Below are positions 9,593 through 18,998 of a DNA stretch of 64,000 nt, piece by piece (within the stretch, counting starts at the first letter, position 1; each line of letters begins with the position of its first letter). Origin of the DNA: Bacteroidota bacterium (GTDB taxonomy: Bacteria > Bacteroidota > Ignavibacteria > Kryptoniales > JAKASW01); NCBI GenBank assembly GCA_021789975.1, contig JAJYIT010000002.1, positions 1 to 64,000 of the forward strand, given 5' to 3'. Made by a program: the position numbers and the translations under genes. A model generated the notes under the pieces. The model was not told where the DNA came from, searched no databases, and saw nothing but the letters and a program-made list of their open reading frames with translations.

Positions 9593-11286
9593 TAGTTCTT
9601 CACCACTGCTATCTTGCCGACAATCGAATTTGAGCCATCAGATAAAACATAAATGTAAACACCCGTACTTACTGCTTTTCCAGTAGAGCTTCTTCCATTC
9701 CATACAAAGTACTTCCCCCTTAAATAGACTTGCACATAATTATCACCCGACTGCTTGTCAACTAGTTGACCTGAAATGCCATAAACCAAAAGAGTTGCTC
9801 CGACCGCGTCATGAAAAGGATACGGGATTCTCAGAGTCCCGCCATCGGGATTGAACGGCTGCGGGAACGGCACATTGTTGGTCGGCGATAGGGCGTCTCC
9901 GAATATAAACGGCACCATAGCCCAATTTGTATAAGATGGTACGTCAAGAAACATACAGTAGCCACCCGACAGTTGCTTCATGCAATTTGTGGCATTCGTC
10001 GATATTCCAACACCATACTGAGAATTGAGCGTGTCCCCAGCTTCAGCAGACGAGAAGTCGGTGTTCACAACCGCAATGCCGATAGTGTCAGGGCCGTCGT
10101 TTACCTGATAAAAATGCTCAGACAATGGGAGTGCACTCTCATAGAAATCCACGCCTGTAGCCGACAGGTTTCCCTCTCCTGCAATTCTCGCGAGAGGATA
10201 TGCGGCTGCCAGCGGATAAGTCGTATATCCGTATTGGGAGGCGAGCGGAGCCCGGTAACCGGTGAGGTAGTTCCACTCCGTAAAGAGCTGAAAAGCATAA
10301 GCAGGATTGACACCGATCGACCTGAATGCGTCCTGGGTAGCCGGCAGGACAGGTTCGTGGGACATATTTTGCCAGATGAGCTTCATAACGTCCACATCAG
10401 GATACTCATGCTGAACGAATATACCAAACACACACCTTTCATACCCCGCATACGAGTACGGATCGTATTCATTAAAAGGCAGACTTACATTCTCATAAAA
10501 CACGGGGAGATATTGATAGTAGTCCTTAACTTGAGGATAAACGACTTGCTCCATCCAGGTTGAGGTCAGCTCGTAGAACCACAAGTCGTTGGGCCACAAA
10601 CCATAGTTACCCAGTTGGATTCCGTGATTGTACTCGTGGGCAATCGTTACCTTCATAGCAGCGACGCCTTTCGTGTAAGTGGATTGAAACTCATTCCTGA
10701 TTACAGTCCAGGCCCTATATGTCGGGTTTGTTCTTTCTATTATTGGATGCGAATAGTCCGCGTCAGTTTCACCGTATTCGCCAGTGGGAAGACTCTGGAT
10801 GTAAATGTAATATTGCCCGGCCCCCGCTGCACTGTCAGTGCCTGGCGCAGGCGGAAAGCCCATCGAATCCACTTCGACCTCATAGACGTGGTCTGCGATT
10901 TTCGCGGCGGAATCGGCGAAGGCAAAAGCACTATGAGGTATCTGTTGTCCATTTGTTTCGAAAAGCGCAGGCTCGTTAACACCGGTCGTGTCGAAAAAAA
11001 TCCTAAACTCGCCGGATGGACTAACTATACTGGTATCACTGGTCGGCCTGGTTTGCAAGATCGCTTTCAGGGTCTGACTCGAATTCGGTCGGTTGATGTA
11101 ATGAACAATTATGTGGAAGCCACATTTGTTGTAAGCAGCGGTGTTGTATGTCCTGAAGACCTCGCTCCTTCCCCGGTGTACATCGGTACTAAGAGCGGTG
11201 GAAGTCGAAAGCGCGACCATGATTGAGGAGAAAGTCACAGCAATCTTATTAAAAGTATTGCAGCGAAACATAAGATTCTCCTTCAT
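9592..11286 (-). CDS. secreted HEYNH metalloprotease with C-terminal sorting domain (MXAN_6640-like)
   Basis: Secreted protein of 564 residues with an N-terminal signal region. The zinc motif HEYNHGIQ (His217, Glu218, His221) is followed by a conserved glutamate-bearing helix (WFYELTSTWMEQ), the arrangement seen in the MXAN_6640 group of putative metalloproteases. The last about 85 residues (PFPQPFNPDGGTLRIPY, VYGISGQLV, VWNGRSSTGKAVSTGVYIY) form an FlgD/type IX-like C-terminal domain, pointing to export across the outer membrane. It overlaps the FG-GAP gene by 38 bp and the ccmA-like gene by 1 bp. Substrate unknown. Confidence 0.82.
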   Translation of the reverse strand: MKENLMFRCNTFNKIAVTFSSIMVALSTSTALSTDVHRGRSEVFRTYNTAAYNKCGFHIIVHYINRPNSSQTLKAILQTRPTSDTSIVSPSGEFRIFFDTTGVNEPALFETNGQQIPHSAFAFADSAAKIADHVYEVEVDSMGFPPAPGTDSAAGAGQYYIYIQSLPTGEYGETDADYSHPIIERTNPTYRAWTVIRNEFQSTYTKGVAAMKVTIAHEYNHGIQLGNYGLWPNDLWFYELTSTWMEQVVYPQVKDYYQYLPVFYENVSLPFNEYDPYSYAGYERCVFGIFVQHEYPDVDVMKLIWQNMSHEPVLPATQDAFRSIGVNPAYAFQLFTEWNYLTGYRAPLASQYGYTTYPLAAAYPLARIAGEGNLSATGVDFYESALPLSEHFYQVNDGPDTIGIAVVNTDFSSAEAGDTLNSQYGVGISTNATNCMKQLSGGYCMFLDVPSYTNWAMVPFIFGDALSPTNNVPFPQPFNPDGGTLRIPYPFHDAVGATLLVYGISGQLVDKQSGDNYVQVYLRGKYFVWNGRSSTGKAVSTGVYIYVLSDGSNSIVGKIAVVKN

Positions 11287-13402
11287 TCAGGAAGTAGATC
11301 TCTCGGTTCGATGGGGAGATAACTATGTCAGTCGGCCGCGATGCCATGGTCCACGCTCGAATGAAGCGGGGCTGATCCTGCAGAACATAATAAAGGAACG
11401 CGGCTCCCAAAGTGTGATTGTAGTATGCAAGATAACTCGTGGAATCTGCTGAAGCCATCGACACGCTATTAAAATCCGTTCTGCCCATCGGCATAGAGCT
11501 GACCTGTTTAAAAAGAAGCATCGATGAATCTATCAGCGTGGTCTGGTAGATTGAGAGAGTGTCTTCTCCCTGGACTGCGAGAATTGGGAAACCGGGCAAA
11601 GTCCCGTCCTGAAAACTTGCATCCGAGCCATGAAGCAAAAGCTTTACGGTCTTTTGTTTCGACAGGTTCGTACACGCATAGGTCAAAGAGTCTTTTCCAG
11701 ACTTCCACACCCTGAGGAAAGAAAGAGTTGGATTAACGGTGAGCCATGACGTTAAGTAGTCATCTTTTTCGTCAGCTGAAAAGTCTTTTTCAATAAAATC
11801 TGCCTGTCCTGCCACTTTCCCAAAACAAGCGATCTCGACATGGTTGTCTGGACTGACTCTGTATGCAGCAGCCAGTACTAAAGAGTCGCCCCTAAACCCG
11901 CCATTGATTGTGAATGGAGGGAATTCCGTACCAGCTCGCAACTCTCTCACCTGTCCCTTCTGGCCCGGAAAATCGTATACGCTTAATACGTCGGCGTTAC
12001 CATACGAGAAGAGAAATTGAGATTCCGTTCGTGAAATGACTTTGACCGCGGACGGGGTTCCTTTTGACTTGAGTCTGATGGCATTGGTAACGTTCAAAGG
12101 AGAGGATCCATCGAAAGTTTCCCAGTTAATTCCTCCACGTTTGTCAGCGACGAGCAAACAGTTGGAGGTATCGTTGTTTGAGACCGCCAGGAACTGGGAG
12201 CCCGCGCTCACCGGGAGCAATACGTCTTGGTTAGTCGAAAGGATCGCAGGGGTCTCAAAAATTTTCAAGGACTTTTCAATCGGGCTGGACGCCACAAGAT
12301 CCGCTCTCAGGTGGTTCTGAAAATAGAACGGGATGATGTCGTCGAACTTGTCCCCCACTCCGAAAGCGCCGCCGTATTTGAAAGTCTTTGTCATAGGATC
12401 ATAATAAAGAATTGTGATCTCTCCAGTAACCCTGCTCAATGCGGCGATATCCATCGTTCCATCCCCTGTGAAATCAGCCACAGCAAAGTCGGAGACTGGG
12501 CCGTCAGTTTCGATTGTCTGCTTCAGGAAGAAGCGACCGAAACCGTCGCCGCTATAGACATCTATCTTTGAAATCCTAGCATATCCGACTACTATGTCAG
12601 GATAGCCGTTACCATTAAGATCGGCGACCGACAGCGTCGAGGGCTCCGCTCTAAGAGGGAGGACTACCGGCTGTGCAAAAGTACCATCGCCACGACCGTA
12701 AAAAATCATCAGCTTGTGGTTTACCCAATCAAGTGCGGCAATGTCGGGGACAAGATCACCGTTGAAATCTGCTAGTTTCAGATCGCTGAAAGGAGTACCG
12801 CCGAGAGGACCCTGCGCTGGATGCGCCACTTGAAATTTCCCGCCGAGGTTACTTGAGATAGATACACCCAGTGAAAACTTTCCAAAAGTCACGATGTCAA
12901 GCTTGCCGTCCGCTTCGAGGTCTCCTGCTTCGATATCGGTACTGAAAGGGTCGGTCCTAGTTTCCTCGGACAGAACGGGTCTGCCGTCGCTATCAAAACT
13001 TACAAGGAGAACGCGATGGTGTCTCATCAAAACTGCTAACCTCGAGAGCTGCCCGATCAAATGTCCTGTCGTATCTATGACGATGGGCTTTCCTTTGGCA
13101 ATTGCTACTGGCGTATCAGGGAGGCTGACCACATTTGCGAGGACCAATTGGTCCTGAGAGTCTGGTGAAAAGAAGTAGATTGCCTTTTGCGATTCGGAAA
13201 TCGCCGCAATACTCGGCCCCCCAAAAAAATCGCCTTCGACCATTTTTCCAAGAGGCGCAATTATCGGCTGAAGCTCTTCGGATCTGAATATCGGATTATA
13301 TACTTGGGCCTGACAAAGCTTGGAAATATTTGCCAAGAAGGCGAGTTCGATAATAAGGCATCTTATTACCTGGCTCCTTCTTATACCATCTGTGCCATCC
13401 AT
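11249..13402 (-). CDS. secreted FG-GAP/VCBS repeat protein
   Basis: A 717-residue protein with a hydrophobic signal segment ending near residue 32 (LCQAQ). Several calcium-binding FG-GAP/VCBS-type repeats follow, recognisable by DLEADGKLDIV, DFNGDLVPDIAALD, DLNGNGYPDIVVGY and DFTGDGTMDIAALS between about residues 155 and 330. The family forms beta-propellers on the cell surface or in secreted proteins. The C-terminal half has further weak propeller-like blades and no obvious sorting domain. Its 3' end overlaps the metalloprotease start by 38 bp, so the two are probably made together. Confidence 0.85.
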   Translation of the reverse strand: MDGTDGIRRSQVIRCLIIELAFLANISKLCQAQVYNPIFRSEELQPIIAPLGKMVEGDFFGGPSIAAISESQKAIYFFSPDSQDQLVLANVVSLPDTPVAIAKGKPIVIDTTGHLIGQLSRLAVLMRHHRVLLVSFDSDGRPVLSEETRTDPFSTDIEAGDLEADGKLDIVTFGKFSLGVSISSNLGGKFQVAHPAQGPLGGTPFSDLKLADFNGDLVPDIAALDWVNHKLMIFYGRGDGTFAQPVVLPLRAEPSTLSVADLNGNGYPDIVVGYARISKIDVYSGDGFGRFFLKQTIETDGPVSDFAVADFTGDGTMDIAALSRVTGEITILYYDPMTKTFKYGGAFGVGDKFDDIIPFYFQNHLRADLVASSPIEKSLKIFETPAILSTNQDVLLPVSAGSQFLAVSNNDTSNCLLVADKRGGINWETFDGSSPLNVTNAIRLKSKGTPSAVKVISRTESQFLFSYGNADVLSVYDFPGQKGQVRELRAGTEFPPFTINGGFRGDSLVLAAAYRVSPDNHVEIACFGKVAGQADFIEKDFSADEKDDYLTSWLTVNPTLSFLRVWKSGKDSLTYACTNLSKQKTVKLLLHGSDASFQDGTLPGFPILAVQGEDTLSIYQTTLIDSSMLLFKQVSSMPMGRTDFNSVSMASADSTSYLAYYNHTLGAAFLYYVLQDQPRFIRAWTMASRPTDIVISPSNREIYFLNEGESYVSLQYF

Positions 13403-13419
13403 CGAGTCGTATGTCGCCC

Positions 13420-13941
13420 CTATTCTTCTTTATCCTTGGACCAAATCCTTTTGGATTCTGCCCTGTGTTTTAATCTCTGCTCTCTCCTGAAAAGAGCCTG
13501 CTCAAAACGTCTCACTTCATCAGAGGTATCAGGAACAATCGCAACGGACTTAACGGGCCTGCCTTCTTTATCAATACTTACAAAAGTCAGAAAAGCAGAA
13601 TTCGAGTGCGTCCTTTCACCTGTCAACGGCTTCTCGGAAAAGACCTTAACGCCTACCTCCATGGAAGTATTAAACACCCTATTTACGCTCGCTTTGAGAA
13701 TTACTAGTTCACCTAGCTTAATAGGTTGAAAGAAACTGATTTCATCTACAGCCGCTGTAACGCAAACATGATTTGAATGTCTGGTGGCCGCCATCGCTGC
13801 TGCGATATCAATCCAATGCATCAGGCGTCCACCAAGCAAGTTTCCCAACTGGTTTGTATCGTTCGGCAAAACCAACTCGACCATCTCCACGTGGGATTCG
13901 CGGACGTGTTTTTCAACTTTCTCGACTTGACCGGTGCTCAA
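13420..13941 (-). CDS. hotdog-fold acyl-CoA thioesterase
   Basis: Cytoplasmic thioesterase of the acyl-CoA hydrolase (YciA/BACH) type, 173 residues. It has the hotdog signature with NQLGNLLGGRLMHWIDIAAAMAA near residues 29-51 and VTAAVDEISFFQPIKLGE near residues 61-78. A charged C-terminal tail follows the single domain. Substrate chain length cannot be read from sequence. It lies between bamD and the FG-GAP gene in the same direction. Confidence 0.92.
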   Translation of the reverse strand: MSTGQVEKVEKHVRESHVEMVELVLPNDTNQLGNLLGGRLMHWIDIAAAMAATRHSNHVCVTAAVDEISFFQPIKLGELVILKASVNRVFNTSMEVGVKVFSEKPLTGERTHSNSAFLTFVSIDKEGRPVKSVAIVPDTSDEVRRFEQALFRREQRLKHRAESKRIWSKDKEE

Positions 13942-13971
13942 GGTGTCATTCCGTTCCTAGAGAATCTCTCG

Positions 13972-14757
13972 TCAGTTCACGTTTGAAAGTTTGTTTATGT
14001 CCAGGTTCAATGATCTCGCCAGCTTATTAGCTTCGGCTTTGGCAGGAGAGTCAGGATACGATGCGTAAAACTTCACCAGCGCAGCCTTGGCTTCCACATT
14101 TCTATGACGCTCCAGCAGGGCTTTTACCTTCCCAAGAGCTGCGAGATCCGCAACGTCAGAATCGTGATACTTTTCGAGTATTACATCATAGTAGACTATT
14201 GCAGCCCTATAATAGCCAAGCGTATTGTACAACTTAGCTATCTCAAAATCTTTCTTAGCAAGCTTGTTTCTCAATTTGGTTATCTCTTTTTCAGCGTTGC
14301 TCACGAGAGGGCTGCCCGGGTAATAATCGATGAAATTCTGAAACGATTCGATAGCTTTGCGAGTGTCTTCCTGGTCGAGCTGTGGTCTCGGTGATTGAGC
14401 AGCATAGCACATAGCTATCTTGAACCGAGCGTCGGGGGCGAGTCTGGATGAGGGATAATTGCGAAATACGTTTCCGAATTCGAATGCCGCGGTAATATAC
14501 TCGTGAGTTTCATAGTATGTCTGGGCAAGATAAAATTGCGCGCTATCGGCATAGGCACTTGCGGGATATTGCTTGACCACTATGTCCAGCTCACTCCTGG
14601 CATCAAGGTATGACCGCTTCTCCAAGAGTCGCAATCCCTTATGGAAGGTCGCTTCAGCGCCCTGGATGATAATTTCCTGGCTCGAGGAACAGGCACCGAG
14701 CAGGAATGACATCAAAGGGAGCATAAGCATCAGTAAGAAGCGGAGATTTGTCTTCAT
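13972..14757 (-). CDS. bamD: outer-membrane assembly lipoprotein BamD
   Basis: Lipoprotein of 261 residues with a lipobox (FLLGAC, lipidated Cys23) and five to six TPR-like helical hairpins (for example AEATFHKGLRLLEKRSYLDA, YPASAYADSAQFYLAQTYY, YPSSRLAPDARFKIAMCY). This matches BamD, the essential periplasmic partner of BamA in outer-membrane protein insertion. The start abuts the stop of the upstream small secreted protein (TGAATG). Confidence 0.92.
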   Translation of the reverse strand: MKTNLRFLLMLMLPLMSFLLGACSSSQEIIIQGAEATFHKGLRLLEKRSYLDARSELDIVVKQYPASAYADSAQFYLAQTYYETHEYITAAFEFGNVFRNYPSSRLAPDARFKIAMCYAAQSPRPQLDQEDTRKAIESFQNFIDYYPGSPLVSNAEKEITKLRNKLAKKDFEIAKLYNTLGYYRAAIVYYDVILEKYHDSDVADLAALGKVKALLERHRNVEAKAALVKFYASYPDSPAKAEANKLARSLNLDINKLSNVN

Positions 14758-15366
14758 TCAAGAACCTCTAATTGTAAAGAAAAGATAGACTATAACCGCG
14801 GCAGAGCCGATAAACAGGATCGGCTGAACCACGTCGTTCAGAAGACTACCGGAGTCGAGCTTGCCGTGCAAAAAGCCATACACTCCAACCTCCAAAGATG
14901 GAATCTGGCTCTCCTTAACGGTGTCCTCAAAGACATAAGAGAATGTATTAGCGAACCTCACTTGCCCACTGTCTGCTAGTTGGACCGCGTAAGAGGAACG
15001 TATCTTACGCACAACGTCCGATGATCCGAAAATATGTGAAGCAATTGGTGTCGAATAGAACACCTGAATTAACGGGACTCTGACCGTAAGTTGCGCAGGC
15101 TTCCCTGCGCCTACCAGCAGTCTGAATTTCCGATTCAATAGCTGCTCAATTATCCTCTGCCGTGCAAATAGATCGATCGAATGACTCTCGGTATCGAAGG
15201 TCAACTCCTTGATTCGGTTTTCTCCGAGAAGGGTCACCAAGGTTTTTGCAAGAGAATCTATTTGAGCTCCGATCACCTCATAATTAGTCGGCTTACTGGA
15301 GCTGGCAATTGCACAGGAACCGTCTATGAAGTAGCTTATCAGTCCCAGGGCAAGAACAAATCTCAT
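14758..15366 (-). CDS. conserved hypothetical secreted/membrane protein upstream of bamD
   Basis: Not recognised. The 202-residue product starts with a hydrophobic segment ending in alanine/serine residues (IDGSCAIASSS), consistent with export. An alpha/beta region of about 140 residues carries basic patches (FARQRIIEQLLNRKFRLLV). One hydrophobic helix closes the C-terminus (VVQPILFIGSAAVIVYLFFTI), which would anchor it in a membrane. Its start overlaps the glutamate dehydrogenase stop (TAATG) and its stop abuts bamD, so an envelope role alongside BamD is the simplest guess. Confidence 0.75.
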   Translation of the reverse strand: MRFVLALGLISYFIDGSCAIASSSKPTNYEVIGAQIDSLAKTLVTLLGENRIKELTFDTESHSIDLFARQRIIEQLLNRKFRLLVGAGKPAQLTVRVPLIQVFYSTPIASHIFGSSDVVRKIRSSYAVQLADSGQVRFANTFSYVFEDTVKESQIPSLEVGVYGFLHGKLDSGSLLNDVVQPILFIGSAAVIVYLFFTIRGS

Positions 15367-16649
15367 TATGCATAGATTCCGCGGACTTTAAGAGTCTTGG
15401 CGACCTTGTCTATAGCGAGTATGTACGCTCCCAGCCGCATCGAAACCTTGTATTTTTCCGCAGTATTGAAGACGTTGTTGAATGCATCATGCATCATTCT
15501 CTCAAGACGCCTGTTGACCCTGTCCAGCGTCCAGAAGTATCCTTGTCGATCCTGGACCCACTCGAAATAGCTTACTGTCACACCGCCCGAGTTCGCCAGT
15601 ATATCAGGGACGACCATGATACCCTTGCTATCAAGGATAGGATCTGCTTTCGCTGCAGTGGGTCCATTTGCTCCCTCTACGATTACTTTTGCCTTGACCG
15701 CGTGAGCATTCCGGCCTGTTATTTGATCTTCCTTCGCGGCAGGGACCAATACGTCAACTTCAAGTTCAAGGAGTTCTTCATTAGTGATTTTGTCGCCAAG
15801 TCCGCTGCCTGCCAAAGTACCGCTGTGCTGCATCCACTCGATTGCCTGATTGACATCGATTCCTTTCTTGTTAATGAATCCTCCATTGACATCGCTGAGG
15901 GCTACGACTTTCAATCCGTGCTCGCTTAGCAGCTTAGCTGAAACCGATCCCACGTTTCCAAAGCCCTGGACTGCGCAGGTGGCATTCTTTGTATTGAGCC
16001 TGAGCTTCGCCATGGCTGCGAATGTAGAAACCATCACGCCTCTGCCGGTAGCTTCTTTTCTTCCGAGTGAACCTCCGACAATCAGCGGCTTGCCCGTAAC
16101 CACAGCGTTCTCCGTTCGTCGCACATGCATGCTGTATGTGTCCATGATCCACGCCATGATCTGCTCGTTCGTATTCATATCCGGTGCAGGAATATCTTTA
16201 TCTGGCCCGAACACATCCAACATATTCGCAGTGAATCGCCTGGTTATCTTCTCCAGCTCGACGGGAGTCAGCTTGCTGGGGTCACATTTAACTCCGCCTT
16301 TAGCGCCTCCAAAGGGAATATTTGCTATCGAACATTTCCACGTCATCCATGCAGCAAGGGCTTTTATCTCATTCAGTGTGATGTCCGGTGCGTATCGAAT
16401 CCCACCTTTGGAGGGGCCGATAGCGTCGTTGTGAATCACCCGATAACCCTCAAATACTTCGATCTCGCCATTGTCCATTTGTATTGGGATGGAGACCGTA
16501 ACCTGCTTCACAGGTGTTTTTAAATATTCGTAGACGCCTCGTTCAAGCTCAAGCATTTCCGCTGCGTCGTCGAAACGCTCCATCATCGATTCGAAAGGAT
16601 TCTCCCTATCGACGATGGGAGCGGGTTCCTTATAGACAACCGTGTCCAT
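15366..16649 (-). CDS. gdhA: glutamate dehydrogenase (Glu/Leu/Phe/Val family)
   Basis: Cytoplasmic enzyme interconverting glutamate and 2-oxoglutarate with NAD(P). The 427-residue length is that of the catabolic/anabolic hexameric type. Substrate-binding and catalytic lysines lie in MTWKCS (Lys105) and GGAKGGVKCDP (Lys117), with the catalytic aspartate in PAPDMNTNEQ. The nucleotide-binding fold begins at GSLGRKEATGRGV and VQGFGNVGS. Coenzyme preference is not clear. It starts 14 bp after htpX and overlaps the next gene by one base. Confidence 0.95.
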   Translation of the reverse strand: MDTVVYKEPAPIVDRENPFESMMERFDDAAEMLELERGVYEYLKTPVKQVTVSIPIQMDNGEIEVFEGYRVIHNDAIGPSKGGIRYAPDITLNEIKALAAWMTWKCSIANIPFGGAKGGVKCDPSKLTPVELEKITRRFTANMLDVFGPDKDIPAPDMNTNEQIMAWIMDTYSMHVRRTENAVVTGKPLIVGGSLGRKEATGRGVMVSTFAAMAKLRLNTKNATCAVQGFGNVGSVSAKLLSEHGLKVVALSDVNGGFINKKGIDVNQAIEWMQHSGTLAGSGLGDKITNEELLELEVDVLVPAAKEDQITGRNAHAVKAKVIVEGANGPTAAKADPILDSKGIMVVPDILANSGGVTVSYFEWVQDRQGYFWTLDRVNRRLERMMHDAFNNVFNTAEKYKVSMRLGAYILAIDKVAKTLKVRGIYA

Positions 16650-16663
16650 ATAGCTCCTGTTTT

Positions 16664-17524
16664 CTAGTAAAGGTTTTTACCTGTTGCTAAGGCTTCGAGC
16701 CTGGCAATCCGCTCCTCTGTTGGAGGATGCGTGCTGAAAAGATTCGCAAACCGTTGTGCGGTCAGCGGGTTCACGATAAACAAATGTGCGGTAGACGGCT
16801 GGACCTGCATCGGTGCCTGTTTAACTCCGGTTTCAAGCTTCCTGAGTGCACTTGCCAAAGAGAGCGGCTTCATCGATAATTCTGCTCCTCCCTCATCGGC
16901 TTTGTACTCTCTGCTGCGGGAAATCGCCATCTGAATCAACATGGCGGCAATAGGTGCCACTATTATGACCAATAAATCTCCGATGAGCGAAGAATCCTCA
17001 TCTCGGCTCCCCCTTCCGCCGAAGAAAAACATAGACCAACTCAGCATTTGTGCGATGTAGGTTATTGCGCCCGCAAAAGTAGCCACTATTGTCGAAGTTA
17101 GAATGTCACGGTGCAGAACGTGTGAGAGTTCGTGCCCGATCACCGCCTCTAGCTCGTCTTCGTTCACAAGGCTCATAATCCCCTGCGTCACAGCTACCGC
17201 GGCGTGATGGGGATTTCTTCCGGTGGCAAATGCGTTCGGTGTCTGAGTCGGAATGATGTATAGTTTCGGCATCGGAATGTCTGCCTTTGTAGCAAGCCGG
17301 TGCACAATTGCATATAACCTTGGAGCATCCGCTTCTGAAACTTGTTTTGCATGATACCCCATCAAAACCATTTTGTCAGAGAACCAATATGCGAAGAAAT
17401 TCATCACAAGACTAAAGATAAATGCATAAGTCAAACCAGTCTTCCCACCTATCAAATCCCCGATGAGCAGGAAGAGCACCATCATCAATGTCATCAAGAA
17501 AACTGTTTTCAGCGTATTCTTCAT
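16664..17524 (-). CDS. htpX: membrane zinc protease HtpX
   Basis: M48B membrane protease involved in quality control of inner-membrane proteins. Two N-terminal hydrophobic helices (residues 8-45) precede the zinc motif GHELSHVLHRD (His131, Glu132, His135). Two further helices follow (THLSWSM region and LLVIIVAPIAAMLI), then the third-ligand glutamate in SREYKADEGGAEL. Length 286 matches the family. It lies 178 bp downstream of the nitrilase-like gene. Confidence 0.95.
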   Translation of the reverse strand: MKNTLKTVFLMTLMMVLFLLIGDLIGGKTGLTYAFIFSLVMNFFAYWFSDKMVLMGYHAKQVSEADAPRLYAIVHRLATKADIPMPKLYIIPTQTPNAFATGRNPHHAAVAVTQGIMSLVNEDELEAVIGHELSHVLHRDILTSTIVATFAGAITYIAQMLSWSMFFFGGRGSRDEDSSLIGDLLVIIVAPIAAMLIQMAISRSREYKADEGGAELSMKPLSLASALRKLETGVKQAPMQVQPSTAHLFIVNPLTAQRFANLFSTHPPTEERIARLEALATGKNLY

Positions 17525-17702
17525 TGCTAAAATTCCTCCATTAGCGCAAATAATTTATCAAGGGAGTCGAGTACTTGCAAGGCAGTGGAACACCCCCGAT
17601 AGATGACAATGCTCCTGTAGAAGTGTTGTCATTCAGTATGATTGAGAGCGGATATAGTGTTCCCCTTGGACAGCATAGTCTTCCACCGGGAAATATTTCG
17701 GG

Positions 17703-18545
17703 TCAGTAACCGAGCTCTTTCAGGTGGGAAACGACCAGCCCTGGATCTTCATCAAGAAAATGTCTTGCAAATAGGCGAGACCTGGTGCACTCCGATGGAT
17801 CGATTTTACAGCTAATCAGGTCTTCATCAAACAACTTCGCAGTTGCAACGACCTCACCATTTGGAGACACAATCTCCGACGCTCCCCAAAAATTAACCCC
17901 GTCTTCAAATCCAACCCGGTGCGAAAATGCGATATATATGCTCAGAAGTCTTGCGAGGCTTCGGTGCTGTTCACTATTGAGTAATTGACCAGCGTGTCCA
18001 CCTTCGTTGCCCGACAATCTGGTTGGGCTGGCCGCCGAAGAGAGGATGAGCCAGGCACCTTGAACTGCAAGTATATACGGGAGCGATACATGCCATAGAT
18101 CCTCGCAAATCAGCATCCCGATCTTTCCAAACTTAGTATCGAATGCCTTTACACGCCTGCCAGGGCTGAAATACCTTTGCTCCTCAAAGATACCGTATGT
18201 AGGGAGGTAGACTTTATAATGAACGTGTTTTATTGCTCCATCTTCAAAGTAAACAATTGCATTATGGATCCCACCTGCCCCATCCTTCAGAATTGTACCG
18301 AGTGCTATCGAGATTCTTTTGCTCAATTCTTTCACCGGAGCAAAAAAACTGTCGTCCACATCCAAAGCAAGCTCTGAATTGAGATCTCGAACCGAGTAGC
18401 CCGTCATGCTCAACTCGGGAAAGAGTATTACCTGCGCTCCATCATGGAGTGCTCGTTCTGCTAAATGAAGGTGCTGTTCCATGTTGGATTTCAAATCACC
18501 CAACCGCGGCCTCAGTTGACCGATTGCCAGAGTAAAGCTGTTCAG
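17703..18545 (-). CDS. nitrilase-superfamily carbon-nitrogen hydrolase
   Basis: Amidase-type enzyme with the Glu-Lys-Cys triad visible at Glu44 (LFPELSMTGY), Lys111 (HYKVYLPTYG) and Cys147 (MLICEDLWH). It most resembles the glutaminase/NAD-synthetase-associated and aliphatic amidase branches, but no synthetase domain is fused. The start is chosen at a CTG at 18545. The family's first strand (TLAIGQLRPRLGD) lies upstream of the only standard start (TTG at 18503), and a GGAGG site stands 9 bases before the CTG, inside the preceding TPM gene's stop region. The true substrate is unknown. Confidence 0.85.
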   Translation of the reverse strand: MNSFTLAIGQLRPRLGDLKSNMEQHLHLAERALHDGAQVILFPELSMTGYSVRDLNSELALDVDDSFFAPVKELSKRISIALGTILKDGAGGIHNAIVYFEDGAIKHVHYKVYLPTYGIFEEQRYFSPGRRVKAFDTKFGKIGMLICEDLWHVSLPYILAVQGAWLILSSAASPTRLSGNEGGHAGQLLNSEQHRSLARLLSIYIAFSHRVGFEDGVNFWGASEIVSPNGEVVATAKLFDEDLISCKIDPSECTRSRLFARHFLDEDPGLVVSHLKELGY

Positions 18546-18549
18546 ACTT

Positions 18550-18996
18550 CTATTCCTCCAGAATTTCGTTTGGAAGCTCGTCGTGGTCGTCCGCTGTCGA
18601 AGGAAGTTTTTCGTGGAGAATATCCCCTATCTCACTTAGAGATTCCTCAAGACCATGGAAGAAATTGCTCGCTGAAAAATGCGCAGAGAGTTTGTGAGCA
18701 AGTGAAGTCCAGAATTCAGACGGCAAAACTTTGAAGACACCGGTGTCTGCCAGTAATTCAAACTTTCTCTCGTTAAGCAGGATAAACACCAAGACGCCGG
18801 TACTCTCTTTTGTATTCTTCATGCCTAGTTTGCGAAATTCATGCTCCGCTACCTGGCGTCCGTTCAATCTTCTCTCGCTCCAGTGTTTCTTGTGCCTGAC
18901 CACGATACGAATTTCGGCTTTCGTCTTCTTTTCGATTTCGGCTATCTGTTTGCTCAAGCTATCGAGTTCTTGCTTGCTAAGGATTCTTCGTTGCAT
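18550..18996 (-). CDS. TPM-domain protein, short cytoplasmic form
   Basis: A 148-residue protein made almost entirely of a TPM fold. The conserved blocks are ISKQIAEIEKKTKAEIRIVV, ESTGVLVFILLNERKFELLAD and the helix around LAHKLSAHFSASNF. It has no signal peptide or membrane helix, unlike its larger relative two genes upstream. Members of the family are linked to photosystem repair in plants and, in bacteria, occur next to lemA with unknown function. It lies 2 bp after the DAHP synthase gene. Confidence 0.85.
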   Translation of the reverse strand: MQRRILSKQELDSLSKQIAEIEKKTKAEIRIVVRHKKHWSERRLNGRQVAEHEFRKLGMKNTKESTGVLVFILLNERKFELLADTGVFKVLPSEFWTSLAHKLSAHFSASNFFHGLEESLSEIGDILHEKLPSTADDHDELPNEILEE

Positions 18997-18998
18997 TG

